Assembly: GCA_019155185.1 (NCBI GenBank) | Contig: CM032813.1 | Location: forward strand, 1,856,501-1,920,500 | Origin: Beaufortia kweichowensis | Taxonomy: Eukaryota; Chordata; Actinopteri; Cypriniformes; Gastromyzontidae | Direction: 5' to 3' | Length of the DNA: 64,000 nt | Shown: piece after piece, positions 1 to 13,700 of the stretch | Position numbering within the stretch: position 1 is the stretch's first letter | Layout: every line of letters starts with the position of its first letter | The notes under the pieces: generated by a model | The model's database searches: none | Seen by the model: the letters and a program-made list of their open reading frames with translations, nothing else | Told to the model about the DNA's origin: nothing | Program-made: the position numbers and the translations under genes

Positions 1-3000
1 GTGTGCAGCACAGGAGTGTTTAATAAAGAAGTGTGTTGGTGTGCAGTGGAGGAGTGTATGAACGTGATTGATTTGTGAGTGTTGGGGAAAGAGGAAGGCT
101 GCTGTCAGCACCGCCCATGTCAGGCAGAGGTGCTGCCGGTTCTGTGAGACAGAGAAGTGGCGTTTAACTCCATCCCTGCTGAGAACAAAAGCCCTCTGCG
201 GTTTTCAATCTGTCTCTCACAGATTTCAGCGCCCTCAAACAGGTGTGTGAGTGATTGAACCTTTGGGCTCTTGCCAGGAGAAAATAACTCCTTTAAATAA
301 GTTTCACTTTGGAAAGGTGCTTTGATATAGATGGGACTAAGGAAAATCGGGAAACACAGACCTGATTATAGTGTTTTGTATGTTTTTGTCAAACTTTGAC
401 AAGCTTGTGACGAGCCTTGTGTGAATTTTGGTATTAATAGTAAGTATTAGTATAAACCAAGTAGGTGTTTGCTGCGTATACAACATCATACACATGGTTT
501 AATGAGCATATATTTAAATTGATCTGTAGTGCATGTTTACTGTTTTAGTATGGAGTAATTGCTTATTCACCCGCATGTCTGTTAGTCAACAATTATTTGG
601 TTTCTTATATCGGCTTAGAGCTGTTTATGTTAATTAAGGAATTTAGACAGCCGAGTAAGACTAAATTAAACTCTGTCTGTGCACTTCTGAGTCATGTTTA
701 CTTATTCTACTACTAGTGAGTAGTATTTTCTCATATGAATGCAACTTAATATAAAAACATCAAAGGTAATCTAAATATATGCTATATATTAACAAATGAA
801 GGGAATGCGCACATGTTCGACACACAGAGCTGGGTGTGAATCCTCTAGAATCTCTACAGAAGTAAAATAAGTTATTTAATTAAAAGTTTGTCAACCTTAA
901 TGTCAAGTGCTGGTGTGCAAGTGCTTTAAATCTGAAGCTTATAGCCTGATTTTCAATCCAAGACAGGCCTGAGGAAATGAGAAAGGCAGTTTGTTTCCCT
1001 AAACATTACATCAAATATGCATTTTAATAATGCCAGCAGCAGAACATTGTAAATAATCACAAAATGCCCTGCACAAGAATTCCTGGAATATTTGTGGCAG
1101 TGGCACTGACATCACAATCACTAAAATAATCAAAATTCAGCGTAGGTCTGCAAAGAGATCAGAGCAATTGTTTGCTGTTGACCCTTAAGCTGTTGTCCAA
1201 TCAGTGATTTCTGCAGAATGGCTCAGACATTTGTTCAAATCCACAAGGAATTATTGTAAAACCCTGTAGCGGGTGTTATTTGGGTGGTGGGGACATAATG
1301 CATAATGTCTTTGATTTGACTGTCTTCATGATTTAGTATTTCCATTTTTTGTTACTGGTGTTTCCTCCCTTGAAATATTGCTAGTGTTATGAAGGGGAAG
1401 GTTGTGTGTATGATTATTCTTTTTTGTGTATTAGGGTGTAGACTTATTGTCATTGTGAGGTATTAAATATGATTGACATCTTGAGAACATACTCTTGAGC
1501 AATAGAAGTAATCTCATGTTAGTACAGGATGTATGATTAAAAATGTGCACAACATTGAGAGTTGAACACACATCCCTTTTGCGGCAAGTGTTGCTCCTAC
1601 TTGATAGCTGGATTACCACTTAGGAGGACGCTCAGCCCACAATCTGCCGCTTACAGACTAGCCTCTTACAGTGCCAGGATTACTCAAAGTCCATATGGCA
1701 CAGACACTTTGACTCATTGGACAGTAATTTATAACCCTGACAGATGACTGAAGACTACATTTAAATTGTAATAAAGATTACAATTAAATTCTCAGATAAA
1801 CAGGCACAGAAAACAGTTTGTGTGTCAATTTAAAGGGCTCACAATTGGCTGATTATAAGATGGCAATGTTTACATACAGTATGGTATTTAAAGTTATTTG
1901 TTGCAACCAACATAAGCAACTAAAGAGTTTTTAAATAAACTCAATTACTTTTCGTTAAATTGCTCCTCGGTGTCTGTAACATCAGCTTTGTATATAATAA
2001 TTTTTGTCCTAATAGGACATAGGAGTGTTTGGGAATTTTTAGTAGTTCAGTGACAAGACTTTCTAAGTGCATGAAGACACAAATTTAGTGTCATGTATGG
2101 CAGTAAGGCTCAGGTTGCTTCATATTCTGCAGATACTTTGAGTATTAAGTTTTTACATGTGGTTCTGTGTATGTTCTCTGTTTTTGCTGCATCCATCTGA
2201 GACTTGTACTGAACTTGTTAATGTATAGAATAGTGTATTTTTTTTTAAAGTGGCCTATCCTAAAGAATTGCTAAGGCTGTAGAAACCAAGTGATTGACAA
2301 AGTATTGTGTCTGAATGGTGTTGCTACTGATCAGAACATGTATTATTTACATTTATGCATTTGCAAATCTTTGCAATGCCAGCACAGTGCTGTACCAGAC
2401 CAGTTAAGCTGAGGATATTTACAAAGTAAAGTTACTGATATTGCTTTTTAACATAACTGTTTAGTACATGGTTAAACTATTATCCCTTTTATTGACTTTT
2501 GATAGTTTGATAATGGTGATAAAACTGCCATGAGCTCGATGGTAACAAGACTAATTGCCTAGGGAAAATGCATATACTGGTGAGCTAAATGAGGTTTATC
2601 TTATTTATCTACTTATCTCTTTGCTAATCTTGAGGAATGTGCTAGATTAGTTTCTTCAAGACACCACATGGATAGGAAGGGGATTTTGGCAAGAGGGACA
2701 TTTTTGGGTCTTGAGCCTAGTCACACACAAATGAAGATCAAAGAAGGCAGGCAGGGATTAAACGGAGATTAAAGCAAAGTGAAGGACAAACAAAATCCTA
2801 CCAAGTTTTGATGAGGGGAAATTAAGGCCACGGCTCAGCATCGCATGAATACAAACAAACAAAGCGGCTGCCAAATGTCATCTTAGAAAAACACACAGAT
2901 AACTCATTGTCAGCTGCCCTGACAGCTGAGCCTCTAAACAATTATTCCTGTCAAATCTTTTGTGTCCAGGAGCAATTGTGAAGGGTGGGAGTTTCATCAT

Positions 3001-6000
3001 TAGAGGAAAAAAGGTAGACAAAAGGTTTGTTTGACAAATATCTTTTAACGTAAAGGAAATGTTTGGAATACGGATTTTCCACTTCTTCATGCGTATAAGC
3101 CCAACATGTAGATGCTCTGAGATGTGTAGCTCCTAAAAGTTATATCAAACACCAAACTGCTAAAACCAAAACCTAAAGGGAGTTATTTGTCAGGCAATCC
3201 CATCAAGATTCCTATTTACACTGCAAGTACTACTGTCATTCTGTGGGAGATGATTTAAACAATGCCTGGCGGAAACACTGTGGAAACCCGTTAATCTGCC
3301 ATTAATCTCCCACCTTAATCAGCGATATCGTGGCGGCCCATCAGATGGGTGATCGATCCCGCAAGCTATAAATAGCTTCGAGCAGTGCGGTCTAAACAAC
3401 TCTCTGACGTGATGTACGTTCATTAGACCTGGTTGCTTGAGGTGTTAGCACATCTTTTTCTGCCCCATCCTTTTTCAGCTTTCATTAAATTGTTTTTGCA
3501 TTTATATTTAGTGGCATGATATTTTTTATTTTTCTTAGTAGTTGCTGTGCATCTGCCTTCTTTACAAAGAATTAGACCAAAGTGCATCATTGAACTTTGC
3601 AGCATGCTCATAAATGTGAGTAAATAGATGTGATGCAACAACTCAGTGCTTTATAAAAGGTATCTTTTTCATTTATAAAGGGTTTTTTTCTTAACATGCC
3701 ACAACGGTAAGCTACAGGTGATTCTACACTGTTCAGTGAGTCGTGCACATAAATGTTTTGTGGATCATTATTGATTGGTAGCACAGTTTTGTTTCAAAAC
3801 TTCCAACTTATAACTAAATTAAGAGTTTGTTAGACAACAAAAACTACTACTAAAAGATTAATATGGGTTGCTCTTTAAAATAAGTTTTTATTAAATTGTA
3901 AAAAATGGTAAACAAAACATTTCTGTCTTATTGTTTATTGGCAGGCATTGGTGGCATGTGCCTATGCTGTCCTCTTCTTTAAACTTTACATCCATTTCTT
4001 CACATTCTTCTTCAGGCCTCTGTCAGGCAGCACAGCAATAACTGACCTTTCATCCAATGACCATGTGGACCCTGTCTCAGGTAGGTCAGAATGAAAAGTC
4101 CTTCAGAGACATGGACCTGCCCGAGATGTCACCGACTCAAAAAACACTCTTCTAACAGCTTAAAATTTCACATAATGTCTGTCATTGTGTTTTACAAAAT
4201 GCATCTGCTCCCAGGGTTATTTGATGCTAGAAAAATATAATTAGGCTTTTGTTGCTAGGCAGACACTTTACTTTGCTGGCTCTGCGGTCCCTGTCATCAT
4301 CGTGTTGTGATGTATATACAGTACATGTGAGTGAATAAAAAGTGCAAAGGTCAATGAGATGCTCTTACTGTAGATGAAGTGGCTTGACTGTTGTGTTGAA
4401 AAGTGAAGCTTTTTGTGTATTATAAGTGTGTTTACCCATCGACGGCCTTGTTTAAAAGGTGGTAAGGTGAAAGGGGTCCAGCTAAAGGGTACTTAAAATC
4501 CATCAGAAATGGAGGACCTACAGTAGAATTGTTTATGAACAATGATGTTTGATTGTGTAACTAGTAAATAGCAGAATTGCACAAGTAGATGTCACATTTA
4601 AACCAAATGCAAAAAATTCTTTGTTGTAACAACTGTTGAGAATGTGACAAGAGTATTTATTGTTTGGCTTAAAGCAAAACTCGTAGCAGAAAGTTGAGTT
4701 CTTAACCAGTTGCATGTAGGGGTGAGAATCTTTAGGTACTACGCGATCCGATTCCAATTCTGGGACTCACGATCCGATTCCAAAACGATTCTTCATATAA
4801 TTTTTTTGCAAATATGATAAATTTGCATTTTAAATAAATAAAGAGTTTTTATGCTTTTTGTTTATAGTTAGAATCTCTTTGACAGTATCCCCATCTTGAA
4901 GTTTAATTTTATTGCTTTTATTTTAACAAAATTATATTCAGGATGAACAAGTTCTGACATAGAATCGATTCTGAATCTTTGAGAATCGATTCAGAATCGT
5001 TAGAGAAAGAATCCCGATGCATCGATTTTTTCCTCCCACCCCTAGTTGCATGTTTGATCTGTCGGTTGCTGTCAATACAATCTCTGTGAATGGGTTTGTG
5101 ATAAAACGGTAAATGTTTTCTGCTGGAGTGATCTGTCTTGGGTTTGCATTCTAATATCTGTATTTGTTGAGCTTTCTTGAAGGAACAAAAAGATTTCACA
5201 AGAATAGTTTTTTACTGTCTGTTCATATGAACGACTAAAATAAAACGCTTTAAAATTGTAGCAGTACTTTTTAATATCCTATGGAGAAGTCAGTCATATA
5301 ACATAATGCAAGTAACTGTCTGAATTGCGTTGGAGTACTATTAAAATGTACTTTAAAGTGTCTGTTAAAAATAAAAAAAATATTGTAGTAGTTTTCTGTT
5401 TCATAATGATTATTTTACCACCCTCAATGAATTTTTATAACTGAAAGAAAACTCAAGGAATCTAGTAGGATTGATTTTCACAGCTGAATCATGCGCTATT
5501 CTTCGGCTTTGTTGTTTGTTTACTTTAAATGTAATGTTTCAAGATCTTGGGTGGGATTATAAGTCCATCCCAAGTCTGTGCTTTTAGTAATTAAACATTA
5601 GTCCAATTTTATGTGCCCTTATCATCCGTAACATCTATCAGGTCTAGACACTCCATTGGGAAATTAACTTTGTTTAATGAAAAAAACCCTGTTAGAAATA
5701 TCGCTAGAGCCAACACGAGCTCTGGTGTATTTAAAGTCTTGACACTGCCTGTTTATTAATATCCTACAGAAAAAAAAGTTTTGCTTGATTAAAATCAGGG
5801 CACGTAGAAGCTAAAAAAATCTACTTTTAAACCTAAATTTATAAGGTCCTCCAGAACTTCTTCTGAAAATTCAGCTGTGAAATATTTTGGCGTTACCATC
5901 AAATAATGTCAAAAATGTTGTCACACCCTTGAGGGTGTCATCTGCGATCTTTTACAGCAAGAGATTTTTTTCAGCAAGACTTCAAAAAGTAATCAACCTC

Positions 6001-7653
6001 GAATAAACTCTGGAGAACTTTGAGGAACTATTTCAATTCGACACGTCATCACTTTTTTTGTGTAAACTTTAATGAAAAGCTAATTTTTCCCCCATGTGTA
6101 AAGATGAGAGAGGTGTCGTTTTGCTCAGCTGAGAGTGAAAGGCGGATGTTGCAGCTGTTCTGTCTGTTTCAGCGAGGAGCATTGCTGACTCAGATCATAG
6201 CTCCCTTATGGTGACGATAACGCATGCGAGCCCCCTCGCATTGGTGAGACTTCTCTGTTTTCTCATTAAGGTGAAGAGAAAGTGGGAGTGCGTATGTGCG
6301 AGTAGATTGAGAGAAAGAGAAAGAAAGCAGGTGGAGGAAAATGAAGAGTGGGTAAAGCGAGGGAGAGAGTAAGGAGGAGAGCGCAAAAGAGATAGATGGG
6401 GAGCGCCGAGAGATATTAAAAAAATGGGGAGTAGGCAATTCAATGTCAAGTGAATGATTGTCAGGCAAAATGTTGCCACAAACGCAAAGGCCCACTAAAT
6501 GAGAATATATTTTTACCCTGGTCCGTAGAGAGTGCGGCAAAGTGCTTACGCTGCTGAAACAGGAGAGAGCTTTAAAATACTCCCCGGACACAGCTAATGG
6601 CTCCCTAACCTGCTGTTCATTGTTTTGTTATTCTGACGATACATGCATATTTTGTTGGCTTGAGACTAATGTGTTTTGGCTGCCGAGCAGTGGCTCATTA
6701 GAGTTCTTTTGATCCGCGGGTTTCCATGGAAAGGACCATTGAAAGATACGAGGAAGACGAATAACATGTTATTTACCTTTAATGTAGAATAAATTTGTAC
6801 TTCATGTACATTCTGAAAATTACTTCTGTTCATGACCCTATATGTCTCAGCCTTTGTACATACAAAATGTCTTTTTAAATGGATTTTTATTAGTAATATA
6901 TGTTAAAGTAATTGGTAATTGGTTGTACATTCCTCCCTATAAAAGCATCCAGGTCTGATGAACACAGAAAATGTTTTTTTCTGTCTCTTTCATGCGAGCA
7001 GTAAGGGCCTTGACCTTTGTCTAATGGGTATTCTTGCCATTCACATTGAGCAAAAATGTTCAAAAGACTAAATTGCCACTGATGTTTTGAACAAGCAAGA
7101 CTTGAATGAACGGTCTAAATCACATTTTCTACTGTCACATACTGTACCAGACATCAAAATCATAAGATGGTACAGAACTGGACACATTTAAACACTAGTT
7201 CCTTTATGCCATCTGAGGTCAATGACAGACTAGCATTGACAAAGCAGTGAGTCTTTAATTAACTGTCACGAAATGTCTTTAAAGACACAAGTCATTACAT
7301 CACACTTTGTACAATGAGACTTTGCCATAACAATGCAAAGACAGTTTAAGATGTTTTGCTTTAAGCACATTAAGTTTAAGACCCCATTAAGGAGCTGAAA
7401 TTGTCTTTCTAGTGAATTGTGTCCAATGGAAAAATCTATAAATGCCAGCTCTGTGTTTACCTCACTAAGGATATGAGTTACTATTAGTGCTCGCAAAACT
7501 ATTCAGAGTGAACAAATGTTTTTATTTCTGGTTGAGCCAGCTTTAATCTTTGATGATATCACTGCATGTTGAAAAGTAGTCCTTAGATAATTTAAAAGAA
7601 GGATTTTTTTGATAAAAGTTTATTTGTACTTAACACTCTTTTGCTTTATCTAG
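1..7653. other. Intron 1 of cntnap5 or upstream sequence
   Basis: No exon of a known family is recognised. Family genes have a signal-peptide exon 1 followed by a very long intron, so this is probably intron 1. Contents: one complete hAT-type MITE (4717-5044), purine-rich low-complexity DNA (6290-6410) and a possible cryptic exon (4016-4080). The short open frames here show no conserved motifs. Confidence 0.5.
4717..5044. mobile_element. hAT-type MITE, copy 1
   Basis: A 328-bp non-coding element that begins TAGGGGTGAGAATC and ends CTCCCACCCCTA (inverted termini TAGGGGTG/CACCCCTA). It is flanked by a perfect 8-bp duplication GTTGCATG (4709-4716 and 5045-5052). 8-bp duplications are the hallmark of hAT transposition. 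The interior has repeated AATCGATTC motifs and no coding capacity. It is about 95% like the copy at 15167. Confidence 0.9.
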
Positions 7654-7764
7654 ATAACTGTGAAGAACCGCTGGTGGCATCACTACCCCCAACTTCCTTC
7701 CAGAGCTCATCAAGATCATCTGACAAAGGGTCACCACATTTTGCTAGACTCAACAGAAGAGATG
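7654..7764 (+). CDS. cntnap5: cntnap5 exon 2 (start of discoidin domain)
   Basis: Acceptor is TTTATCTAG, donor is GATG|GTATGA. In frame it reads NCEEPLVASLPPTS and later ARLNRRDG, the mature N-terminus and first part of the F5/8 type C domain (family: Y/D-NC-D/E-DPL and ARLNRRDG). The first codon is split, needing one base from exon 1. It leaves one base (G) for exon 3. Confidence 0.92.
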
Positions 7765-10700
7765 GTATGAGCTCGTGCATTTCTGCTTTCCTGTCCAGTT
7801 TGTAGAAAATAACACCCACAGTTGTCTATGTTTATGTGACTAGAGAATTAAGCTGAAAGGAAATTTGTCCTTGTCAGAAAAGTGTTGACGCAAAGCTTTT
7901 TTATGAATACCTAACATAATGCGATTTAGGTTCCATATACATTGCTTGTCTGCAGAAAAGTATTAGTACATTTTACACTTTTATTTGAAATATATCAGTG
8001 TGACGGTGTCCATCAGATGCTGTTAAAGCTCTGGTGATAAAAGTTGCGTCTGACATGATAATTTAAGATGTGACAAGTATATAAATACATTTCTAATCAC
8101 AATGTACAACAAGAGTTATGCACACTTCAGTGAATGTAAATTGGGACTGATTTTTTGCTCAGTCAGTTATAAATTTTGAGTGAAATGTTTATGCATTTTG
8201 CAGACATTTACATTTATGTGTTTTGCAGATGCTTTTACCTAAACTGACTTGCAGCGCATTCAATCTATACCTCCAACACAGTTCTCTACAGGTTGAGATA
8301 CAGGAACAGAAACATAATTTCTTAAGATGTGTTTTTCTCCTGATATACAATATCAATTAGGATTCAGTGTAATTGGCTAAATCCCTAGTATGGCAATAAT
8401 AATGTGTTCACAGCTTTTAACAACCATACGTTGGCCATTTGCAATAAAGTTAAAAGACAAAATCCTTCAAACAGAAAGGCAACTGGCTGCTGCTGCAATG
8501 TTTAAGGTTGAAATAAAAAGGGTTTTTACCTGCTTAATGTTAATTTCAAAAACACCACTTTTTAACTTTTGCCCTGAAGTGCAAAGAAAGCATTATAAAA
8601 CCGCTTTAGAGTAAAATGTATGTAATGTCTGCTCTTTATTTGCCTAATGATCCAATAACACCCAGGATAAGCATTGTGCCAGACATTGGCAAAGCATGGG
8701 GTGTAAAGAGAGCACTGTATAAATTATGACTAAGCAAATGTGTTGTGGTTTTTACTTCAGGGAGGTGGAGAGCAGTTTGATTAATGCAACCTTACAATCA
8801 GCCGCTGATTACAGTCTGTAGAAGCACTTGAGAAAACTCCCCAGCCAATTAGCCAGTTAAGCATAGACATGCCATAAATACCAACTTACGGCGAGGCCCT
8901 CCGCGAGCGTTGCTTCGAAGTAAGATGTCCGACCTCGTGGCCCGAGCACACACACCTCGTGATGTTGTGTGATACCGGCCAATGATCACAGTACCCAAAA
9001 CAACAGAACTCTTTGGAATATTAGTGTCTTTGAGCAATAATCAGTAGGGCTACAGTATGCTGGCATGCCCCTGTCACCCCTCAAGGCATTTCTTTTTTTC
9101 TTTGTCATGCCGCTGGCTTAGTAACAGCAGGAGGTTTCCTTTCACGGTGAGACACAGACAGACAGTCCGTTCCCAGTCACTGTCAATCAGATCCAAACGT
9201 GAACAGACACCAAATGTTGTTATCTTTAGATCCACCTATTTTATTCTCTGACAGTCATGAAATCACAAGCGCCGTGTCTGTTATTTAAATCAATTAGTCA
9301 TTGCCCTATTATTTCATTGCTCATGCTTGGTTATATTTTCTGGATGCACGTATAAAAATGTGTTATAAGCTTCTGTCTGAAGTCTGAGTCGACTGTGGAT
9401 ATAATGAGCTTAGAGTGTTAGTTCTGACCTTTGTGAGTTCTCTAAAGTAACAGCCTTCACAGATTATATGTACCTAGTGAGTGAACAGCATTGATGAAGC
9501 ATTTATTATCTAACCATCTTGTTCTGGGTTGCCGTAGGGCAGCCCCGTCACACGTGACCTTGAGGGTTTTCCAACTTTGTGTTCTCTTTACAAAGAGCTT
9601 TAACTTAAGCCCTTTTCTTTTGTAGACTTGGCTTATAGTTACTAGTTGCACTTGCTGGAGCTTTCTGTAAATGCATCAAGAATTTAATTGGAGACCAGTA
9701 CAAATCATTTGCATGTGTAAACATGTTTTGGCAAAGTTCTTTATTTCTGCAGTGTTGTTTTGAGAGCATATGTTATTGCTTATGTTGCTGAACTTACCAC
9801 TTGGTTTATTTATTGTCATGTAAAAAATACTTTATGCTGGTATCTTTTGTCAAATTCTAAGTGTTTATCCATTATTTAGAAGAAAATAAACCAAATCTCA
9901 GGGTTTGTAATGGGGATCTGAGGAGTGTTGGTGGGAGGTTAAAGGTTAAGATAGATTTATAAAGGTGTTTGTAAATTTGGAAACACAACATAAGTGTGTC
10001 AGGAACACCCCTGTGTTTGCTTTATTTCCATTCAGTTCCACAACCAGCCAGACGTCAACCGAGAAAAACAAAGATGTACAGCTATGGAAATATGCTGTGT
10101 TATTTTTAAATGGCCTTTTTTAAAACCACTGCAATATTAAACTGCTCTGAGGTCTGGCTTTTGTCCTCCAGGGATGGATTGGAGATTTCTATCTAACATA
10201 GAGCGAGGTTAGGCCAGAAAACTATTGTAACAAATTTCATTCATTTTTTTCTCTGACCACTGAGCCTCAGCCCTGTCAGTATGATGAACAAGAGCATGAA
10301 ATCTTAGTGAGGGCTTGAATTGTAGGGGAAATTACGCTGACTTCTGTTTCGTTCCTGTTTAAAGCGCTGACTCATAATCTCTTTCGCTCCATCTCTATCC
10401 CCATAGGTGGTGGAGGGTGGTCTCGAATAGAGAAGACCACCAATCCTGGCTACAGCTGGACCTACGGGACAGGTTAAAGGTCACAGCCATTGCCACCCAG
10501 GGTCGCTGGGGCAGCTCTGATTGGGTTTCTCGCTATCAGCTACATTACAGTGACTCCGGTCGGACCTGGAGGCCGTACAGACAAGAGGATGTGATATGGG
10601 TGAGTTCAATTGATGCACTATTTGAATAGTAAGACAAACATTTTTCCACAGCAAAAATACATAAAAGAGTGTCCAAATAGCACTATAGAGATGGCTGAAT

Positions 10701-13700
10701 CTTTCATTAAGTTTCCTCTGTTTTGTTATTGAGGAGTGATGTTAAATATTGCAGTAACTCATTTGAAAGCATATTAGGAAGGAACAAAAATTTATTTAAG
10801 ATTTAGATGTATTTTAGATGTGTAAGATGAGAGTAAAAGAAAGGATGCATTCTCTGTAGACGTTGGGTGGAATTGTCAGAAATATCATTATATAATTGTG
10901 CTCAAATATAAAGCAAAATGTTACTAATGGCTACAACTTAGTTCCTGTGTCACCCCGATTGGGAAATAAACTTAATTTTTTATTTGAAGCTCAAACTATT
11001 TGACTGTCAAACACCCCAGCCCATATTTTGGTACAAAATACAAAGATGTATGTGCGATCATATCGTCTGCAATGAAGCATGAGGCATTATGATTGAACTG
11101 CATTCAGCGACTTGATGGGATTTTTTTGAAATATGTTGATAAATTAATCTTCCTGTCTGAGATCAATGAAACTCACTTCAGGTCACTTAAAGCCTGTCAG
11201 TGTATGCGGCAAATACAAATGATGCATTACACTATGTTAATTAATCTTGCAGTTATGTAGTGGCTTGCTACATACCAGTTTTATTCCTAAAGGATGGTGC
11301 ATTTTGTTGAAAGTATTTAATAAATGTTTAATTGCATTTGAATTAATATAAGTAGTACAATTTATTTCCCATTGAATCTATAAATGCTAGTCATTATTGC
11401 ATTTTTATTTATTCCTGATGACTTTGATTAGTCTTTGTACATACTGCTTGGTACCTCCTGTTTAAAGTTGTGTAGATGTGTTTTCTCTAATGAACCAATG
11501 GAACAGAGCTATTAATTATAAGTGAAATCCTAAGACTCTGGTTTCTGCCCTGAAATGACAGTGATTGCACATTAATTGTCTTGAAGGACTTCTTGCTAAT
11601 TTCATTAATTATTTCAGACATATTAATTATTCAGGTGATTATTTGTCCTTTGGGATGACTTAATAGTAATTTGACCGGGTAGAAAGTTTTCAAGGAATTG
11701 TTCGGCAAGCAAGCCCTGTGTATAGAATACTAGTTTCAGTGATGAGTAATAAAGATGGCTCACCAGAATTCAACACGGAAATGTAAAAGAATCAGTCTTC
11801 AGATCTCAGTTTGAGACTCTAGCGAGAATCTTTTTGACTTTAAATATCAAGTCCATCACCTACTGAGATGTTTCATGGCCAGAAGGATACGGGAGCTGAG
11901 ATATTTGTTCGCTGTTGCGCACACACTGGCAGTTGGACCTTGAATTTAGCTTGTTTACCCATTCAGAGGAGAAAAGCAGCACACAGAGGTGCCAGACTGT
12001 GCCAAGGTGAGCTGCCATGCCAGCTGGAGCAGATGCCAGAGAGTCGGACAGGCAGAATCCCATGCCATCTGTTTAACGCCAGAATACAATCACCCGCTCC
12101 AACTAAACCAAAACACACTGCCCATTAGATAAGGGTCTTCACATCATTACTGCTCACCAGCTACTAGCCATTAATCAAGTTAAACGTGTTTACAAGTCCA
12201 AAAGTCGTGTGACATTGCCATTATATTTAAGCTAATAAAACATGTTACACTCTTAAAAATAAAGGTGCTTCATAAGGTGCTTGTATGGTTCCATAAAGAA
12301 CCTTTAAACTCTGAAGAACCTTTCTGTTTCACAAAACATTCTTTGTAGTGGAAAAAGGTGCTTTACACTATAAAAAGATAAAAAAAGAAAGTGCTTTTGG
12401 GGAACCAAAAAAGGATGTTTTTTAGCATTGTTGTGAAGAACACCTTTATTTTTAAACGTGTTAAAGAGTGTTAAAATGTACACTTTGTATCTGCTTGAAT
12501 TAGTTGCTTAAAGTTTGACAAATGTTGCAAAATGATTATCTTTACTGGGGTAAGTCTAATGGACGGATGAGAACAAAAATATACAAAATACCGGTTCTGC
12601 GAAGTGAGAAGTTCAGAATGATTCATTCGGCCTTTCAGAAGGGCTGCTGAACTTTTCCATTTCCACCATCAGGTTTTTTTTAATCATGGAGTTTTAGTGG
12701 CTTAGACATCCTTGCCTCTTTCCCACCATCTGCGTGAGAGCTTTCTAGGGTCTGGAGTACAGCTGAGGTTTATTATTCACTGCTGGCACAAAGCATTTTA
12801 TTCTCACCACAGCATGAAGGTGGTGTGATTTGACAATTAAATCCTACATTAGCCGCCATCTCCTCCACCTGCCTCGCCCATTCTTTCACTGTCTCTACCC
12901 TGTACCTTCCTGCTTGCTTTCATCTATATCTATGCTTGGACTTATGCCTCGGTCTCGGTGCATGTGAGAGAGGGCAAGAAAAGAAAAGAGAAAGGCATCC
13001 ATAATCCCAGCAAAGAAGTAGAGAAAGTTGCTTTGTTCTAAAACCTAGCAAGATGTCTACGGAGGCAGCATTTTAAGGCATCGTAAGTGCGCTCCCAGCA
13101 CGGGGCTGTTCCAAAAAAACGTTGGCAACTTAATGGTGCTGCCTCCTTAAAAAACCTATTTCAGCCAAATTCTAAGGCAGTACTGCATGAATACTTCACA
13201 GAAAAAGCAATCCCGGAATGCATTGTGACAAGATTGTGAAAGCGAGGTGAGGAAAAATGCAGAATATGAGATTGTGTTTCATCTTGTATTGAGGAATTAC
13301 TTTACTGAGGTAAAGTAAAAGAAGTACCAGTCAAAAGTTCAGACACAATTGACAAAAATGTTTCTGAAGGTGTATATTTCATTGTTTGAAATGACTTTTG
13401 TAGATATAAATGTGTTATTTTTAATATAATGAATAAAAAGCAGTCAATCGACATAGATAGAAATTTCTTGTTCTGTTTAAAAAGCTTCTCAGGTTGAGAC
13501 TTTAAAAAGCTGGATGATAAAATGCACAAAATTATTAGGATTTTTACAAATTGTGACTTTTTACAAAAAGTGTGACTACTAATAAAAATCTACAATATAT
13601 CATAGTGTTCATTTATTTTGCATGCTTTTAGTCCCAACGTAATTCCCAGAGTTGCAATTGTGTTATTTCATGGTTTCATGAATTTGCTACTATTCTAAAA

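Noticed and set aside
1..4000. Signal-peptide exon 1 of cntnap5
   Set aside because: No Met-led hydrophobic stretch ending in a donor with the right phase was found; exon 1 is probably upstream of the window.
6190..6591. 133-codon reverse-strand open frame rich in Ser, Leu and Phe
   Set aside because: It is the complement of a purine-rich low-complexity tract, which suppresses stops; no domain.
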